Origin: Pseudomonadota bacterium
GTDB lineage: Bacteria > Pseudomonadota > Gammaproteobacteria > Burkholderiales > Burkholderiaceae_C
Reading direction: 5' to 3'
Assembly (NCBI GenBank): GCA_021792835.1
Contig: JAJYTY010000015.1
Span: 1 to 33,413, forward strand
DNA length: 33,413 nucleotides
Part shown: in pieces, positions 1 to 7,557 of the stretch
Layout of the letters: every line of letters begins with the position of its first letter
Position numbering within the stretch: the stretch's first letter is position 1
Notes under the pieces: generated by a model
Told to the model about the DNA's origin: nothing
The model's input: the letters and a program-made list of their open reading frames with translations, nothing else
The model's database searches: none
Program-made: the position numbers and the translations under genes

Positions 1-55
1 ACTCGACACCGGTGTAGCCGGTGCCGCCGACGATTCCAACCTTCAGACCCGACAT
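1..55 (-). CDS. argC: N-acetyl-gamma-glutamyl-phosphate reductase, N-terminal fragment
   Basis: Only the first 18 codons are in the window; the gene runs off the left edge. The peptide MSGLKVGIVGGTGYTGVE carries the GxxGxxG nucleotide-binding start (GGTGYTG) typical of ArgC, the NADPH-dependent reductase of arginine biosynthesis. It lies downstream of rplM-rpsI on the same strand, a common betaproteobacterial arrangement. The identification rests on this short but characteristic N-terminus and on context. Confidence 0.8.
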   Translation of the reverse strand, partial: MSGLKVGIVGGTGYTGVE

Positions 56-189
56 GGTCCGTTGCCCTCGCGAGTATCCGCCGATTCGCGGTGATGGTGC
101 CCGCGCAGCTGCGCGCCGTCGTGCGGCGCGTGTGCGCAGCTCAGAGGAGAAATGGTAACGGCAAGCTGCAGCGCGCGCCGCCGCGGCGC

Positions 190-714
190 TCAGTGCCGGC
201 GCGATTCGGCGGCCGGCGCTTCGTTGAGGGCCGCGAACAGCTCGCTCAAGCGCGCCACGGTGGCGTGGGAGGCGTGCGCGAAGGCCCCGTGGCGCAGCGC
301 CTGCAACGCGGTCTCGCGCTGCCCGGAGTCGGCCAGGCGGACGATTTCGGCCGCCGCGTGGTGCAGTCGCGCGTGCTGTTCACGCAACTGCTCCAGCAGC
401 GCCTCGTGGCGTGGGTCCAGTTGCGCGGGCTCGTGCAGCCAGCGTCCGAGTTCGCACTGGTCGTCGCGCGCGATGTCGCGCCATGGCTGGCGCGCGCGCG
501 CCTCGCCGCGCACGTAGGCGCCGAGGCGCAGCTTCCAGCGGCGCTGGAAATCGATGGCCTGGTAGAAGTCCAGGCCGGCGACGGTCGCCCCCGGGCGCAT
601 GCCGAAGCGGGTCTGCGGCCCGGCTTCGTCGAAGGCGCTGTCGGCGTGCGTCGATGGGTCCGAGGCCTGCGGCACGGTGGCGATGTGCCTGCGCAGCCAC
701 GCGAACACTCCCAT
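190..714 (-). CDS. Stand-alone CZB (chemoreceptor zinc-binding) domain protein
   Basis: This 174-residue soluble protein has no signal peptide or membrane segment. Its centre matches the CZB domain, which senses zinc (and hypochlorite in TlpD) in chemoreceptors and in DgcZ. Visible motifs are AIDFQRRWK, then DDQCELGRW with the conserved Cys, then HARLHH with the two distal His. The usual first ligand, His three residues before the Trp-Lys pair, is Gln here (codon CAG), so three of the four family ligands remain. No output domain is fused, so it may act through a partner. A strong ribosome site (AGGGGGA) precedes the ATG. It follows the rpsI terminator and precedes argC, with its own candidate promoter at 790-817. 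Family assignment is fairly sure; function is unknown. Confidence 0.75.
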   Translation of the reverse strand: MGVFAWLRRHIATVPQASDPSTHADSAFDEAGPQTRFGMRPGATVAGLDFYQAIDFQRRWKLRLGAYVRGEARARQPWRDIARDDQCELGRWLHEPAQLDPRHEALLEQLREQHARLHHAAAEIVRLADSGQRETALQALRHGAFAHASHATVARLSELFAALNEAPAAESRRH

Positions 715-789
715 GCACTTCCCCCTCGCGTCGGCGATCGCGGGAATGCGGCCGCGGTCGATGTCGATGTTGAATTTTGTGCAGGATCA

Positions 790-817
790 ATATTAGGCCT
801 GCCGGAAGCACGCGCAA
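790..817 (-). promoter_or_regulatory. Candidate sigma70 promoter of the CZB gene
   Basis: On the minus strand there is TTGCGC, a 16-bp spacer, then TAATAT, just downstream of the rpsI terminator and about 75 bp before the CZB start codon. The position between a terminator and the next co-oriented gene supports it. This is by eye only. Confidence 0.4.
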
Positions 818-831
818 GAGTTCGCAGACGT

Positions 832-863
832 AAAAAAGCCCGTCCGCGTACGGACGGGCTTTT
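832..863 (-). terminator. Rho-independent terminator after rpsI, possibly bidirectional
   Basis: A perfect 9-bp stem (GCCCGTCCG / CGGACGGGC, 4-nt loop) is flanked by a six-A run on one side and four T on the other. Read on the minus strand, the hairpin is followed by TTTTTT, 50 bp past the rpsI stop, which makes it the end of the rplM-rpsI transcript. Confidence 0.9.
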
Positions 864-912
864 CGCGACAGGCTCTCGGGGCAGCGGCCGCGGGCGACCG
901 GCCCCGCCGGCA

Positions 913-1305
913 TCAGCGCTTGGAGAACTGCTTGCGACGGCGCGCGCCGTGCAGGCCGACCTTCTTGCGCTCCACCTCGCGCGCGTCGCGGGTCACGAAA
1001 CCCGCGTTCGACAGCGCCGGCTTCAGCGCTGCGTCGAAGTCGATCAGCGCACGGGTGATGCCGTGACGCACCGCGCCGGCCTGGCCCGATTCGCCACCGC
1101 CGCGCACGTTGACCTTGATGTCGAACAAGGCTTCGCTCTCGGTCAGCACCAGCGGTTGCCGAACCACCATGATGGAGGTCTGGCGTCCGAAGTACTCCTG
1201 CAGCGCACGGCCGTTGACCGTGATGTTGCCGCTGCCCTTCTTGATGAACACGCGAGCCACAGAACTCTTGCGGCGGCCGGTGCCGTAATTCCAGTTGCCG
1301 ATCAT
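913..1305 (-). CDS. rpsI: 30S ribosomal protein S9
   Basis: The 130-residue product has the full S9 pattern: [13 protein letters not shown] near the N-terminus, the central [18 protein letters not shown] stretch, and the basic C-terminal tail ending RRRKQFSKR that reaches into the P site. Length equals the family norm. The start is 10 bp after the rplM stop and has an AAAGGA ribosome site, so the pair is one operon that ends at the hairpin at 832-863. Confidence 0.98.
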   Translation of the reverse strand: MIGNWNYGTGRRKSSVARVFIKKGSGNITVNGRALQEYFGRQTSIMVVRQPLVLTESEALFDIKVNVRGGGESGQAGAVRHGITRALIDFDAALKPALSNAGFVTRDAREVERKKVGLHGARRRKQFSKR

Positions 1306-1315
1306 CGCCGATCCT

Positions 1316-1744
<429 letters not shown>

Positions 1745-2071
1745 GGTGGTCGTTACGGTTCTTCAGGTTGACGGCCGTTTCTCCCGCTCTTGCTGCGTGG
1801 CGCATGCCCGATGTCGGATACATGCGTGCCGCGCGGGCGGGCTCTGCCCTGGCTTGCGGCTTGCGATCGAGGTCCCGGCATCCGGCAGGCAGGCGACCGG
1901 AGGGCCGGCGCCGCGATCCGCCTGCACGGCTTCATGTGCCGGCGGTTCGTGGCGCTATGGACTTGCAAGATCCGCGAGGAGTCCCGGGGGACTTCCAGGA
2001 AAGGCTCATTTCCCGGATTCCCGCTCAGAACTCCGAAGCTTTTTTCCGGTGGCCAAAAACCGGAATTTTCC

Positions 2072-2099
2072 ATTCTATCCGAAACAGCGCGGATTCCAA
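2072..2099 (-). promoter_or_regulatory. Candidate rplM promoter with a ~320-nt leader
   Basis: On the minus strand there is TTGGAA, a 16-bp spacer, then TAGAAT. It is the best sigma70-like match upstream of rplM and would give a leader of about 320 nt (1745-2065). That stretch has no credible gene on either strand. A weak stem (CCGGT / ACCGG, at 2046-2063) falls at the start of the leader. A promoter closer to rplM cannot be excluded. Confidence 0.35.
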
Positions 2100-2131
2100 A
2101 GGCTGCGCCACGGCAGGCCGTCGCGGACCTC

Positions 2132-2159
2132 TTGCATTCGGGTCCGGCGGCACTATAGT
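2132..2159 (+). promoter_or_regulatory. Candidate sigma70 promoter of the GNAT gene
   Basis: TTGCAT, 16-bp spacer, TATAGT, with the -10 ending 25 bp before the ATG at 2185. Predicted leader about 20 nt. It is divergent from the rplM promoter 30 bp away. Confidence 0.5.
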
Positions 2160-2184
2160 TGATTTGCTGCGCTGCACAAACACC

Positions 2185-2823
2185 ATGCCCGAACGACATT
2201 CTCCCGCCGCAGGTCCGGATCCTGTCGCTGCACGCGTCGACGCGCGGCGCGATGGCGGCCGGGTGCCGATCCGCGCTCTCGGCGCCGATGACCGCGCGGC
2301 GCTTTTGGGGCATCTGCTGGCGCTCGATTCCAGCGACCGCTACCTGCGTTTCGGCTACGTCGCCAGCGACGCGCAGATCCGTCGCTACGTCGCGGGCATC
2401 GACTTTGCCCGCGATGAGGTGTTCGGAGTGTTCAACCGGCGCCTCGAACTCGTCGCGGCGGCGCACATCGCGCTGGCCGGAGCTGCTCCGGGGGAGGCCG
2501 AGTTCGGGGTTTCCGTGCTGGCCCAGGGGCGCGCCAGGGGCATCGGCACGCAACTGTTCGAGCGCGCCGCGGTGTTCGCGCGCAACCGCGGACTGCACAC
2601 GCTGCGCCTGCAGTGCCTGAGTCGCAACGCGGCGATGATGCGCATCGCCCGCCGCGCCGGAATGCTGGTGCGGCATTGCGACGGCGAAAGCGAGGCCACC
2701 TTGCAGATACCGCCGCACAGCCTGTTGAGCCATCTGGGCGAATGGCTGAACGATGCAGCCGCCGAGGTGGACTTCGCGATCAAGTTGGGCCTGCACCGCG
2801 ACCTCCCGCCGCAGGCGCGCTGA
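2185..2823 (+). CDS. GNAT-family N-acetyltransferase
   Basis: This is a 212-residue soluble protein. The acetyl-CoA pyrophosphate-binding motif A is visible around residues 110-130 (FGVSVLAQGRARGIGTQLFERA; the QxxRxxG/A-like loop is residues 114-121), followed by the family's typical RLQCLSRNAAMMRIARRAGM segment. The N-terminal part (RALGADDRAALLGHLLALDSSDRYLRFG) resembles the single-domain GNATs that accompany protein-acetylating enzymes, but the substrate cannot be read from sequence. The ATG at 2185 was chosen because it lies just downstream of a good promoter; the frame is open further upstream but without family similarity. It is convergent with the aldehyde dehydrogenase gene. Confidence 0.85.
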   Translation: MPERHSPAAGPDPVAARVDARRDGGRVPIRALGADDRAALLGHLLALDSSDRYLRFGYVASDAQIRRYVAGIDFARDEVFGVFNRRLELVAAAHIALAGAAPGEAEFGVSVLAQGRARGIGTQLFERAAVFARNRGLHTLRLQCLSRNAAMMRIARRAGMLVRHCDGESEATLQIPPHSLLSHLGEWLNDAAAEVDFAIKLGLHRDLPPQAR

Positions 2824-2859
2824 GAGGCCTGCCGGGCCGGGCGAGTCCGGCGCGCGCGC

Positions 2860-4284
2860 TCAGCCCCAGCGTTTCATCAGCGCGAGCAGGCGGCGCAGCG
2901 TCTCGCCGTACGGCGGGCGCACCAGGGCGGTGCCGGCAAGGCGGCGTTGGCGCAGCACCGGCTTGAGCTTGCTGAAGGTGTCGAAGCCCCAGCGCCCGTG
3001 GTAGTGGCCCATGCCCGACGGGCCGATGCCGCCGAAGGGAAGTTCGTCCTGCGCGACGTGCATCAGCGTGTCGTTCAGCGTGACTCCGCCGGAATGGGTG
3101 TTGCGCAGCACCCAGGCGCTGCGCCGCGCGTCGTTGTCGAACCAGTACAGGGCCAGCGGGCGCGGCTGCTCGTTGATGCGCTCGACCGCCTGCTCCGGGC
3201 GCTCGTAGCCCAGCAGCGGCAACAGCGGGCCGAAGATCTCCTCCTGCATCACCTGCAATTGCGGCGGCGGGTCGAGCAGCAGCACCGGTGCCATGCGATG
3301 GCGTGCGTCCTGCATCTGCTCGCCGTCGAACAACGGGAGCATGCGAACTCCTGCGGCGCGCGCCTGCTCGAGCATGGCGCCCAGGCGCACGTATTGGCGC
3401 TGGTCGATCACACTGCAGTAGTCAGGGCTTTGCAGGCCGGCCGGGTACATCTCGCGCGCGGCGCGCACGCAGGCCTCGGCGAACGCATCGAGGTGCTCGC
3501 GCGGCACGTGGACATGGTCGGGGGCGACGCAGGTCTGGCCGGCATTGACCAGCTTGCCGTAGACGATGCGGCGCGCCGCAAGACGCAGGTCGAAGCCCGG
3601 GGTCACCACCGCCGGCGATTTGCCGCCGAGTTCAAGGGTCACCGGGACCAGGCGCGAGCTGGCGGCCGCCATCACATGCCTGCCGACCGCGGTGGAGCCG
3701 GTGAACAGCAGGTGGTCGAAGGGCAGCGCCGAGAACGCCGCCGCCTGCTCGGCTCCGCCGCCGAATACGATGAGTTCCTCGGCATCGAAGGCCTCCCGTA
3801 CCAGGTCGGCGAACAGGCGCCCGAAGTTCGGCGCGTATTCCGACACCTTGACCATCGCGCGGTTGCCGGCTGCCAGCGCGCTGGCCAGCGGCCCCACCGC
3901 GAGGTACAGCGGGTAGTTCCAGGGCGCGATGATGCCCACGACGCCGAGAGGCTGCGGCAGCACCTGCGCGCTGGCGGGGCGGAACCAGATGCCCGGGCTG
4001 GCGCGGCGGCTTCGCATCCACCCGCGGCCGTGGCGCAGCGCGTGGCGCAGCGCCGACAGCGATGGAACCAGGTCCAGCACTTGCGTCTCGGCTGGGGCGC
4101 GCTGACCGAAATCGCTGCCGACGGCCTCGCAGATGCGCGCTTCGTGCGCGCACAGCAGGTCCAGCATGCGGCGCAGCCGGTCGCGCCGCAGCGTCCACGG
4201 CGGGTAGGGATCGGCACGAAAGGCCGCGTGCTGCTGCGCGTACGCGGCATGCAGGTCCGACGAGAAGGGCAGGGCACGGTCCAT
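2860..4284 (-). CDS. Aldehyde dehydrogenase, coniferyl-aldehyde dehydrogenase type
   Basis: A 474-residue NAD(P)-dependent aldehyde dehydrogenase. Motifs in order: PLGVVGIIAPWNYP (substrate/cofactor channel), FTGSTAVGRHV (NAD loop), TLELGGKSP with the general-base Glu at residue 218, NAGQTCVAPD with the catalytic Cys at 252 (34 residues apart, as in the family), EEIFGPLLPLL, and FGGIGPSGMGHYHG. The latter signatures and the length point to the CalB group, which oxidises hydrophobic and aromatic aldehydes; the physiological substrate is not known. The ATG at 4284 is preceded by a GTGGAG ribosome site 7 nt away and fits the family length; an upstream in-frame ATG would add 28 unlikely residues. 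Confidence 0.9.
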   Translation of the reverse strand: MDRALPFSSDLHAAYAQQHAAFRADPYPPWTLRRDRLRRMLDLLCAHEARICEAVGSDFGQRAPAETQVLDLVPSLSALRHALRHGRGWMRSRRASPGIWFRPASAQVLPQPLGVVGIIAPWNYPLYLAVGPLASALAAGNRAMVKVSEYAPNFGRLFADLVREAFDAEELIVFGGGAEQAAAFSALPFDHLLFTGSTAVGRHVMAAASSRLVPVTLELGGKSPAVVTPGFDLRLAARRIVYGKLVNAGQTCVAPDHVHVPREHLDAFAEACVRAAREMYPAGLQSPDYCSVIDQRQYVRLGAMLEQARAAGVRMLPLFDGEQMQDARHRMAPVLLLDPPPQLQVMQEEIFGPLLPLLGYERPEQAVERINEQPRPLALYWFDNDARRSAWVLRNTHSGGVTLNDTLMHVAQDELPFGGIGPSGMGHYHGRWGFDTFSKLKPVLRQRRLAGTALVRPPYGETLRRLLALMKRWG

Positions 4285-4333
4285 ACGGCGCTCCACATGC
4301 GGCGGCTCCGGCGGAACACCGGACCCTGCCCTT

Positions 4334-4362
4334 ATGCTAGGACAGGCGGCGTGGCGCGCCAA
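4334..4362 (-). promoter_or_regulatory. Candidate promoter of the aldehyde dehydrogenase gene
   Basis: On the minus strand, TTGGCG, 17-bp spacer, TAGCAT, about 50 bp before the ATG. It lies in the 144-bp divergent gap shared with the MBL hydrolase gene. The same gap has a 7-bp stem (4378-4384 with 4395-4401) and two copies of CCTTATGCT (4330-4338 and 4409-4417). Confidence 0.3.
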
Positions 4363-4428
4363 ACCCATCGTCCGCGCGGGGGCGTGCGGGCGCGCGCCCC
4401 CGACACCACCTTATGCTGCAGGGTCCAG

Positions 4429-5382
4429 ATGACCGAGTTCTCGCTACCTCCGAGCATCCAGGTGCTGGTGCATGACTGGCTGAGCGCCAACGCGATCGTC
4501 GCGCTGGACGACGCCGACAGCGCCAGCGTGGTCGACACCGGGCACGTCTCGCGCGCGCGCCAGACCTGCGACGGCGTGCGCGCGGCGCTGCGCGGCCGGC
4601 GCCTGCGCCGCATCATCAATACCCATCTGCACTCCGACCACTGTGGGGGCAACGCCGCGCTTCAACTGGAGCATGGCGGCCCGGGGGCCTGCGACATCGT
4701 CGTGCCGCACGGCGAGCTGGGGGCCGTCGACGATTGGGACGAGTCCGCGCTGAGTTTCCAGCAGACGGGCCAGAGTGCGCAGGCCTTCCGCGCCGCCGCC
4801 GGATTGCGCGACGGCGACGAACTGCGCCTGGGTGGGCTGGACTGGCAGGCCTTCGCCGCGGGCGGCCATGACCCGCATGCGCTGATGCTGTTCCAGCCCG
4901 GGCACCGGCTGATGATCAGCGCGGATGCGCTGTGGCAACAGGGTTTCGGGGTGGTGTTTCCCGAGCTCGACCCCGGCAGCGACGCGGGCGGCGGCTTTGC
5001 CGCGCAGCGTCTCACGCTGCAGCGCATCGAGGCGCTGGCGCCGGCGCTGGTGATCCCCGGGCACGGCGCGGTGTTCGCCGACGTCGGGGCGGCGCTGGCG
5101 CGAGCCCACGCGCGGCTCGATGCCTTCGAGAAGGACCCGCTGCGACATGCCGCGCACGCGCTGCGCGTGTTGCTGATGTTCCACCTGCTCGAGCATGGCG
5201 GCGAGTTGCCGCGGCAGCGGGTGCGCGCATGGTTCGAGGCCACTGAACTGGTGCGGCGCACGCTGGCACACCACTGGCCGGGACAGGACCCGGGCGCAGC
5301 CTTCGTGCAGACCCTGGACGCCTTGCTGATTGCCGGAGCGGTGGTCGCGCGCGACGGGTGCGTGGCCGCGCGGGCGGCCTGA
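4429..5382 (+). CDS. Metallo-beta-lactamase-fold hydrolase
   Basis: The 317-residue protein has the zinc-binding THLHSDHCGG motif (HxHxDH, residues 66-71), the later His and Asp positions FAAGGHDPHALMLF and MISADALW, and VIPGHGAVF with the last His. This is the glyoxalase-II/MBL-hydrolase fold with two metals. The C-terminal third (about 230-317) is helical and resembles the winged-helix tail of the MBL-fold hydrolases often annotated with lactonase-like or thioesterase-like names; the substrate is unknown. The gene ends 18 bp before recG on the same strand, so both are probably co-transcribed. The start is the ATG after an AGGG site; the frame is open far upstream but antisense to the aldehyde dehydrogenase. 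Confidence 0.85.
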   Translation: MTEFSLPPSIQVLVHDWLSANAIVALDDADSASVVDTGHVSRARQTCDGVRAALRGRRLRRIINTHLHSDHCGGNAALQLEHGGPGACDIVVPHGELGAVDDWDESALSFQQTGQSAQAFRAAAGLRDGDELRLGGLDWQAFAAGGHDPHALMLFQPGHRLMISADALWQQGFGVVFPELDPGSDAGGGFAAQRLTLQRIEALAPALVIPGHGAVFADVGAALARAHARLDAFEKDPLRHAAHALRVLLMFHLLEHGGELPRQRVRAWFEATELVRRTLAHHWPGQDPGAAFVQTLDALLIAGAVVARDGCVAARAA

Positions 5383-5400
5383 GCCGGGGCGAGCGCCGCG

Positions 5401-7503
5401 ATGCCCGCCGCAGCCGTGCCGCGCAAGCGCGCCGCGCCGCAAGGCGCGCAGCAGTCGCCGACGTCGCCCGGCGAACGCCTGGGCCTGCACGGCGACTGGG
5501 ATTACGCGCTGCATCTGCCGCTGCACTATGTCGACGAGACGCGCATCACGCCGATCGCCGACTTGCGCGAGGGCCGCGTCGCAGTGGTGCAGGCTCGCGT
5601 CGTGCAGGCCGAGCTGATGGCGGCGCGCCGGCGCGTGCTGCGCGTGCAGGTGGAGGATGACAGCGGACGCCTGGAGCTGCGCTTTTTCCACTTCTACCCC
5701 GCTTGGCAGCGCAACTACGCGCCGGGGCGCCTGCTGCGCATCCGCGGCGAGCCGCGGCATGGCCTGTTCGGATTCGAGATCGTCCATCCCGTGTGCCGCC
5801 AGGCGTCGGAGCAGGATCCGTTGCCGCAGAGCCTCACGCCGGTCTACCCGGCCGGGGCCGGAATCGGCCAGGCGTGGTTGCGCAAGGCCATCGCCGCGGC
5901 GCTGCGGCGCCTCGACATGCGCGAGTGGTTGCCCGCGGATCTTCTCGGGCAGCTGGGGTTGCCGTCGATCTCGCAGGCGCTTTGGCTGCTGCATTCGCCA
6001 CCGCCGCAGGTGCCGCTGGAGCAGCTCGAGCAGCGCCGGCATCCAGCGTGGCGGCGCATCAAGTTCGACGAACTGCTGGCGCAGCAGCTGGCGCAGCAGA
6101 CGGCGCGCGCGCGGCGCGCCGAGCAGCTCGCGTGGCCGTTGGCGCAGCAGCGAGGCGGGCTGGTGACGCGCCTGCTGCAGGCGCTGCCGTTCGAGCTGAC
6201 CGCCGACCAGCAGGCCTGTGTCGCCGAGATCGCCGCCGACCTGCGGCGCGAGCAGCCGATGCATCGCCTGCTGCAGGGCGACGTGGGCAGCGGCAAGACG
6301 GTGGTGGCGGCGCTGGCGGCGGCGCAGGCCATCGACAATGGTCTGCAGTGCGCGCTGATGGCGCCCACCGACATCCTGGCGGCGCAGCACTTGCGCAGGC
6401 TGGCCGAGTGGCTGGAGCCGCTGGGGGTCGGCGTGGCCTGGCTCGGCGGTGCGCAACGCAAGCGCGAGCGCGACCAGGCGCTGGCGCGAGCGGCCAGCGG
6501 CGAGGCCGCGCTGGTGGTCGGGACCCACGCGGTGATCCAGGACAAGGTGCAGTTCGCGCGACTCGGGCTGGCGGTGGTCGACGAGCAGCACCGTTTCGGC
6601 GTGGCGCAGCGCCTGAGCCTGCGCGCCAAGGGCGCGGGCGAGCAGCGGCAGCCGCACCTGCTGATGATGACCGCCACGCCGATCCCGCGCACGCTGGCGA
6701 TGGCGGTGTTCGGCGACCTCGACATCTCCACCATCGCGCATGCTCCGCCGGGGCGCCAGCCGGTGCGCACCCGCGTGTTCTCCGGGCAGCGGCGTGAGGA
6801 GGTCATGCGGCGCGTGCGCGAACTGGTGCTGGCCGGGCGCCAGGCCTACTGGGTGTGTCCGCTGATCGAGCCCGGCGAAAACTCCGAGGCCGGCGCCGCG
6901 AGCGCTCAGCCGGAGTTGCGCGACGCGCTGGCCACGCATGCCGAATTGCAGGCGCTGCTCGGGGAACATGCCCAGTGGGTCGGGCTGCTGCACGGACGCA
7001 TGCCGTCGGCGGACAAGGCGCGGGTGATGGCTGATTTCGCCGCGGCGCGGCTGCGCCTGTTGGTGGCCACGACGGTGATCGAGGTCGGGGTCGACGTGCC
7101 CGCCGCCAGCCTGATGGTGATCGAACATGCCGAGCGATTCGGGCTGGCGCAGTTGCACCAGTTGCGCGGCCGGGTCGGCCGCGGCAGCGAGGCGGCACAG
7201 TGCTTGCTGCTGTTCTCCGAGCCACTGTCGGAGACGGCGCGCGCGCGCCTGCGGGCGCTGCACGAGAGCGGCGACGGCTTCGTGCTGGCGCAGAAGGACC
7301 TCGAGTTGCGTGGCCCCGGTGAACTGCTGGGGCAGCGTCAGTCCGGGCTGCAGGGGCTGCGCCATGCCGACCTGCGCGAGGACGAGGATCTGCTGGAGCT
7401 GGCGCGCGACGCCGCCGCGCGCTTGCTGCGCGAGCACCCGCAGGCGGTGCGCGAACACCTGCGGCGCTGGCTCGGAGGCGGCACCGACTGGCTGGCCGCG
7501 TAG
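5401..7503 (+). CDS. recG: ATP-dependent DNA helicase RecG
   Basis: This 700-residue protein is close to the usual 690. The N-terminal wedge/OB region (about 50-160) is followed by the helicase core. Walker A is GDVGSGKT at 293-300; motif II is DEQH at 394-397, the form specific to RecG; motif III is MTATPIPRTLA; motif VI is QLHQLRGRVGRG; and the TRG hairpin region near GELLGQRQSG is followed by the C-terminal helices. RecG remodels stalled forks and branches Holliday junctions. It sits between the MBL gene and oxyR; recG next to oxyR is a recurring betaproteobacterial pairing. The exact start is uncertain by a few codons because the N-terminal 25 residues are low-complexity. Confidence 0.97.
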   Translation: MPAAAVPRKRAAPQGAQQSPTSPGERLGLHGDWDYALHLPLHYVDETRITPIADLREGRVAVVQARVVQAELMAARRRVLRVQVEDDSGRLELRFFHFYPAWQRNYAPGRLLRIRGEPRHGLFGFEIVHPVCRQASEQDPLPQSLTPVYPAGAGIGQAWLRKAIAAALRRLDMREWLPADLLGQLGLPSISQALWLLHSPPPQVPLEQLEQRRHPAWRRIKFDELLAQQLAQQTARARRAEQLAWPLAQQRGGLVTRLLQALPFELTADQQACVAEIAADLRREQPMHRLLQGDVGSGKTVVAALAAAQAIDNGLQCALMAPTDILAAQHLRRLAEWLEPLGVGVAWLGGAQRKRERDQALARAASGEAALVVGTHAVIQDKVQFARLGLAVVDEQHRFGVAQRLSLRAKGAGEQRQPHLLMMTATPIPRTLAMAVFGDLDISTIAHAPPGRQPVRTRVFSGQRREEVMRRVRELVLAGRQAYWVCPLIEPGENSEAGAASAQPELRDALATHAELQALLGEHAQWVGLLHGRMPSADKARVMADFAAARLRLLVATTVIEVGVDVPAASLMVIEHAERFGLAQLHQLRGRVGRGSEAAQCLLLFSEPLSETARARLRALHESGDGFVLAQKDLELRGPGELLGQRQSGLQGLRHADLREDEDLLELARDAAARLLREHPQAVREHLRRWLGGGTDWLAA

Positions 7504-7526
7504 CCCTGTTTCCATAGTTTCAGGCC

Positions 7527-7540
7527 ATTCCTTCAGGAAT
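7527..7540. repeat. Short palindrome before oxyR
   Basis: ATTCCT-TC-AGGAAT, a 6-bp perfect inverted repeat with a 2-bp centre, 17 bp upstream of the oxyR ATG. It lacks the full ATAG-N7-CTAT spacing of a classical OxyR site (only one ATAG at 7514-7517), so a role as operator is possible but unproven. Confidence 0.35.
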
Positions 7541-7557
7541 GTGCTTTAATGGAAGCT

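Noticed and set aside
4444-7515. A 1023-codon open frame antisense to the MBL and recG genes
   Set aside because: It has no recognisable domains, is rich in Arg, Gln, Ala and Leu, and runs opposite to two convincing genes. High GC leaves few stop codons in that frame.
7501-7557. Classical OxyR tetramer site (four ATAG/CTAT half-sites)
   Set aside because: Only one ATAG at 7514 and a CTAT at 7555 are seen, and their spacing is out of register with the 10-11 bp repeat of known sites.
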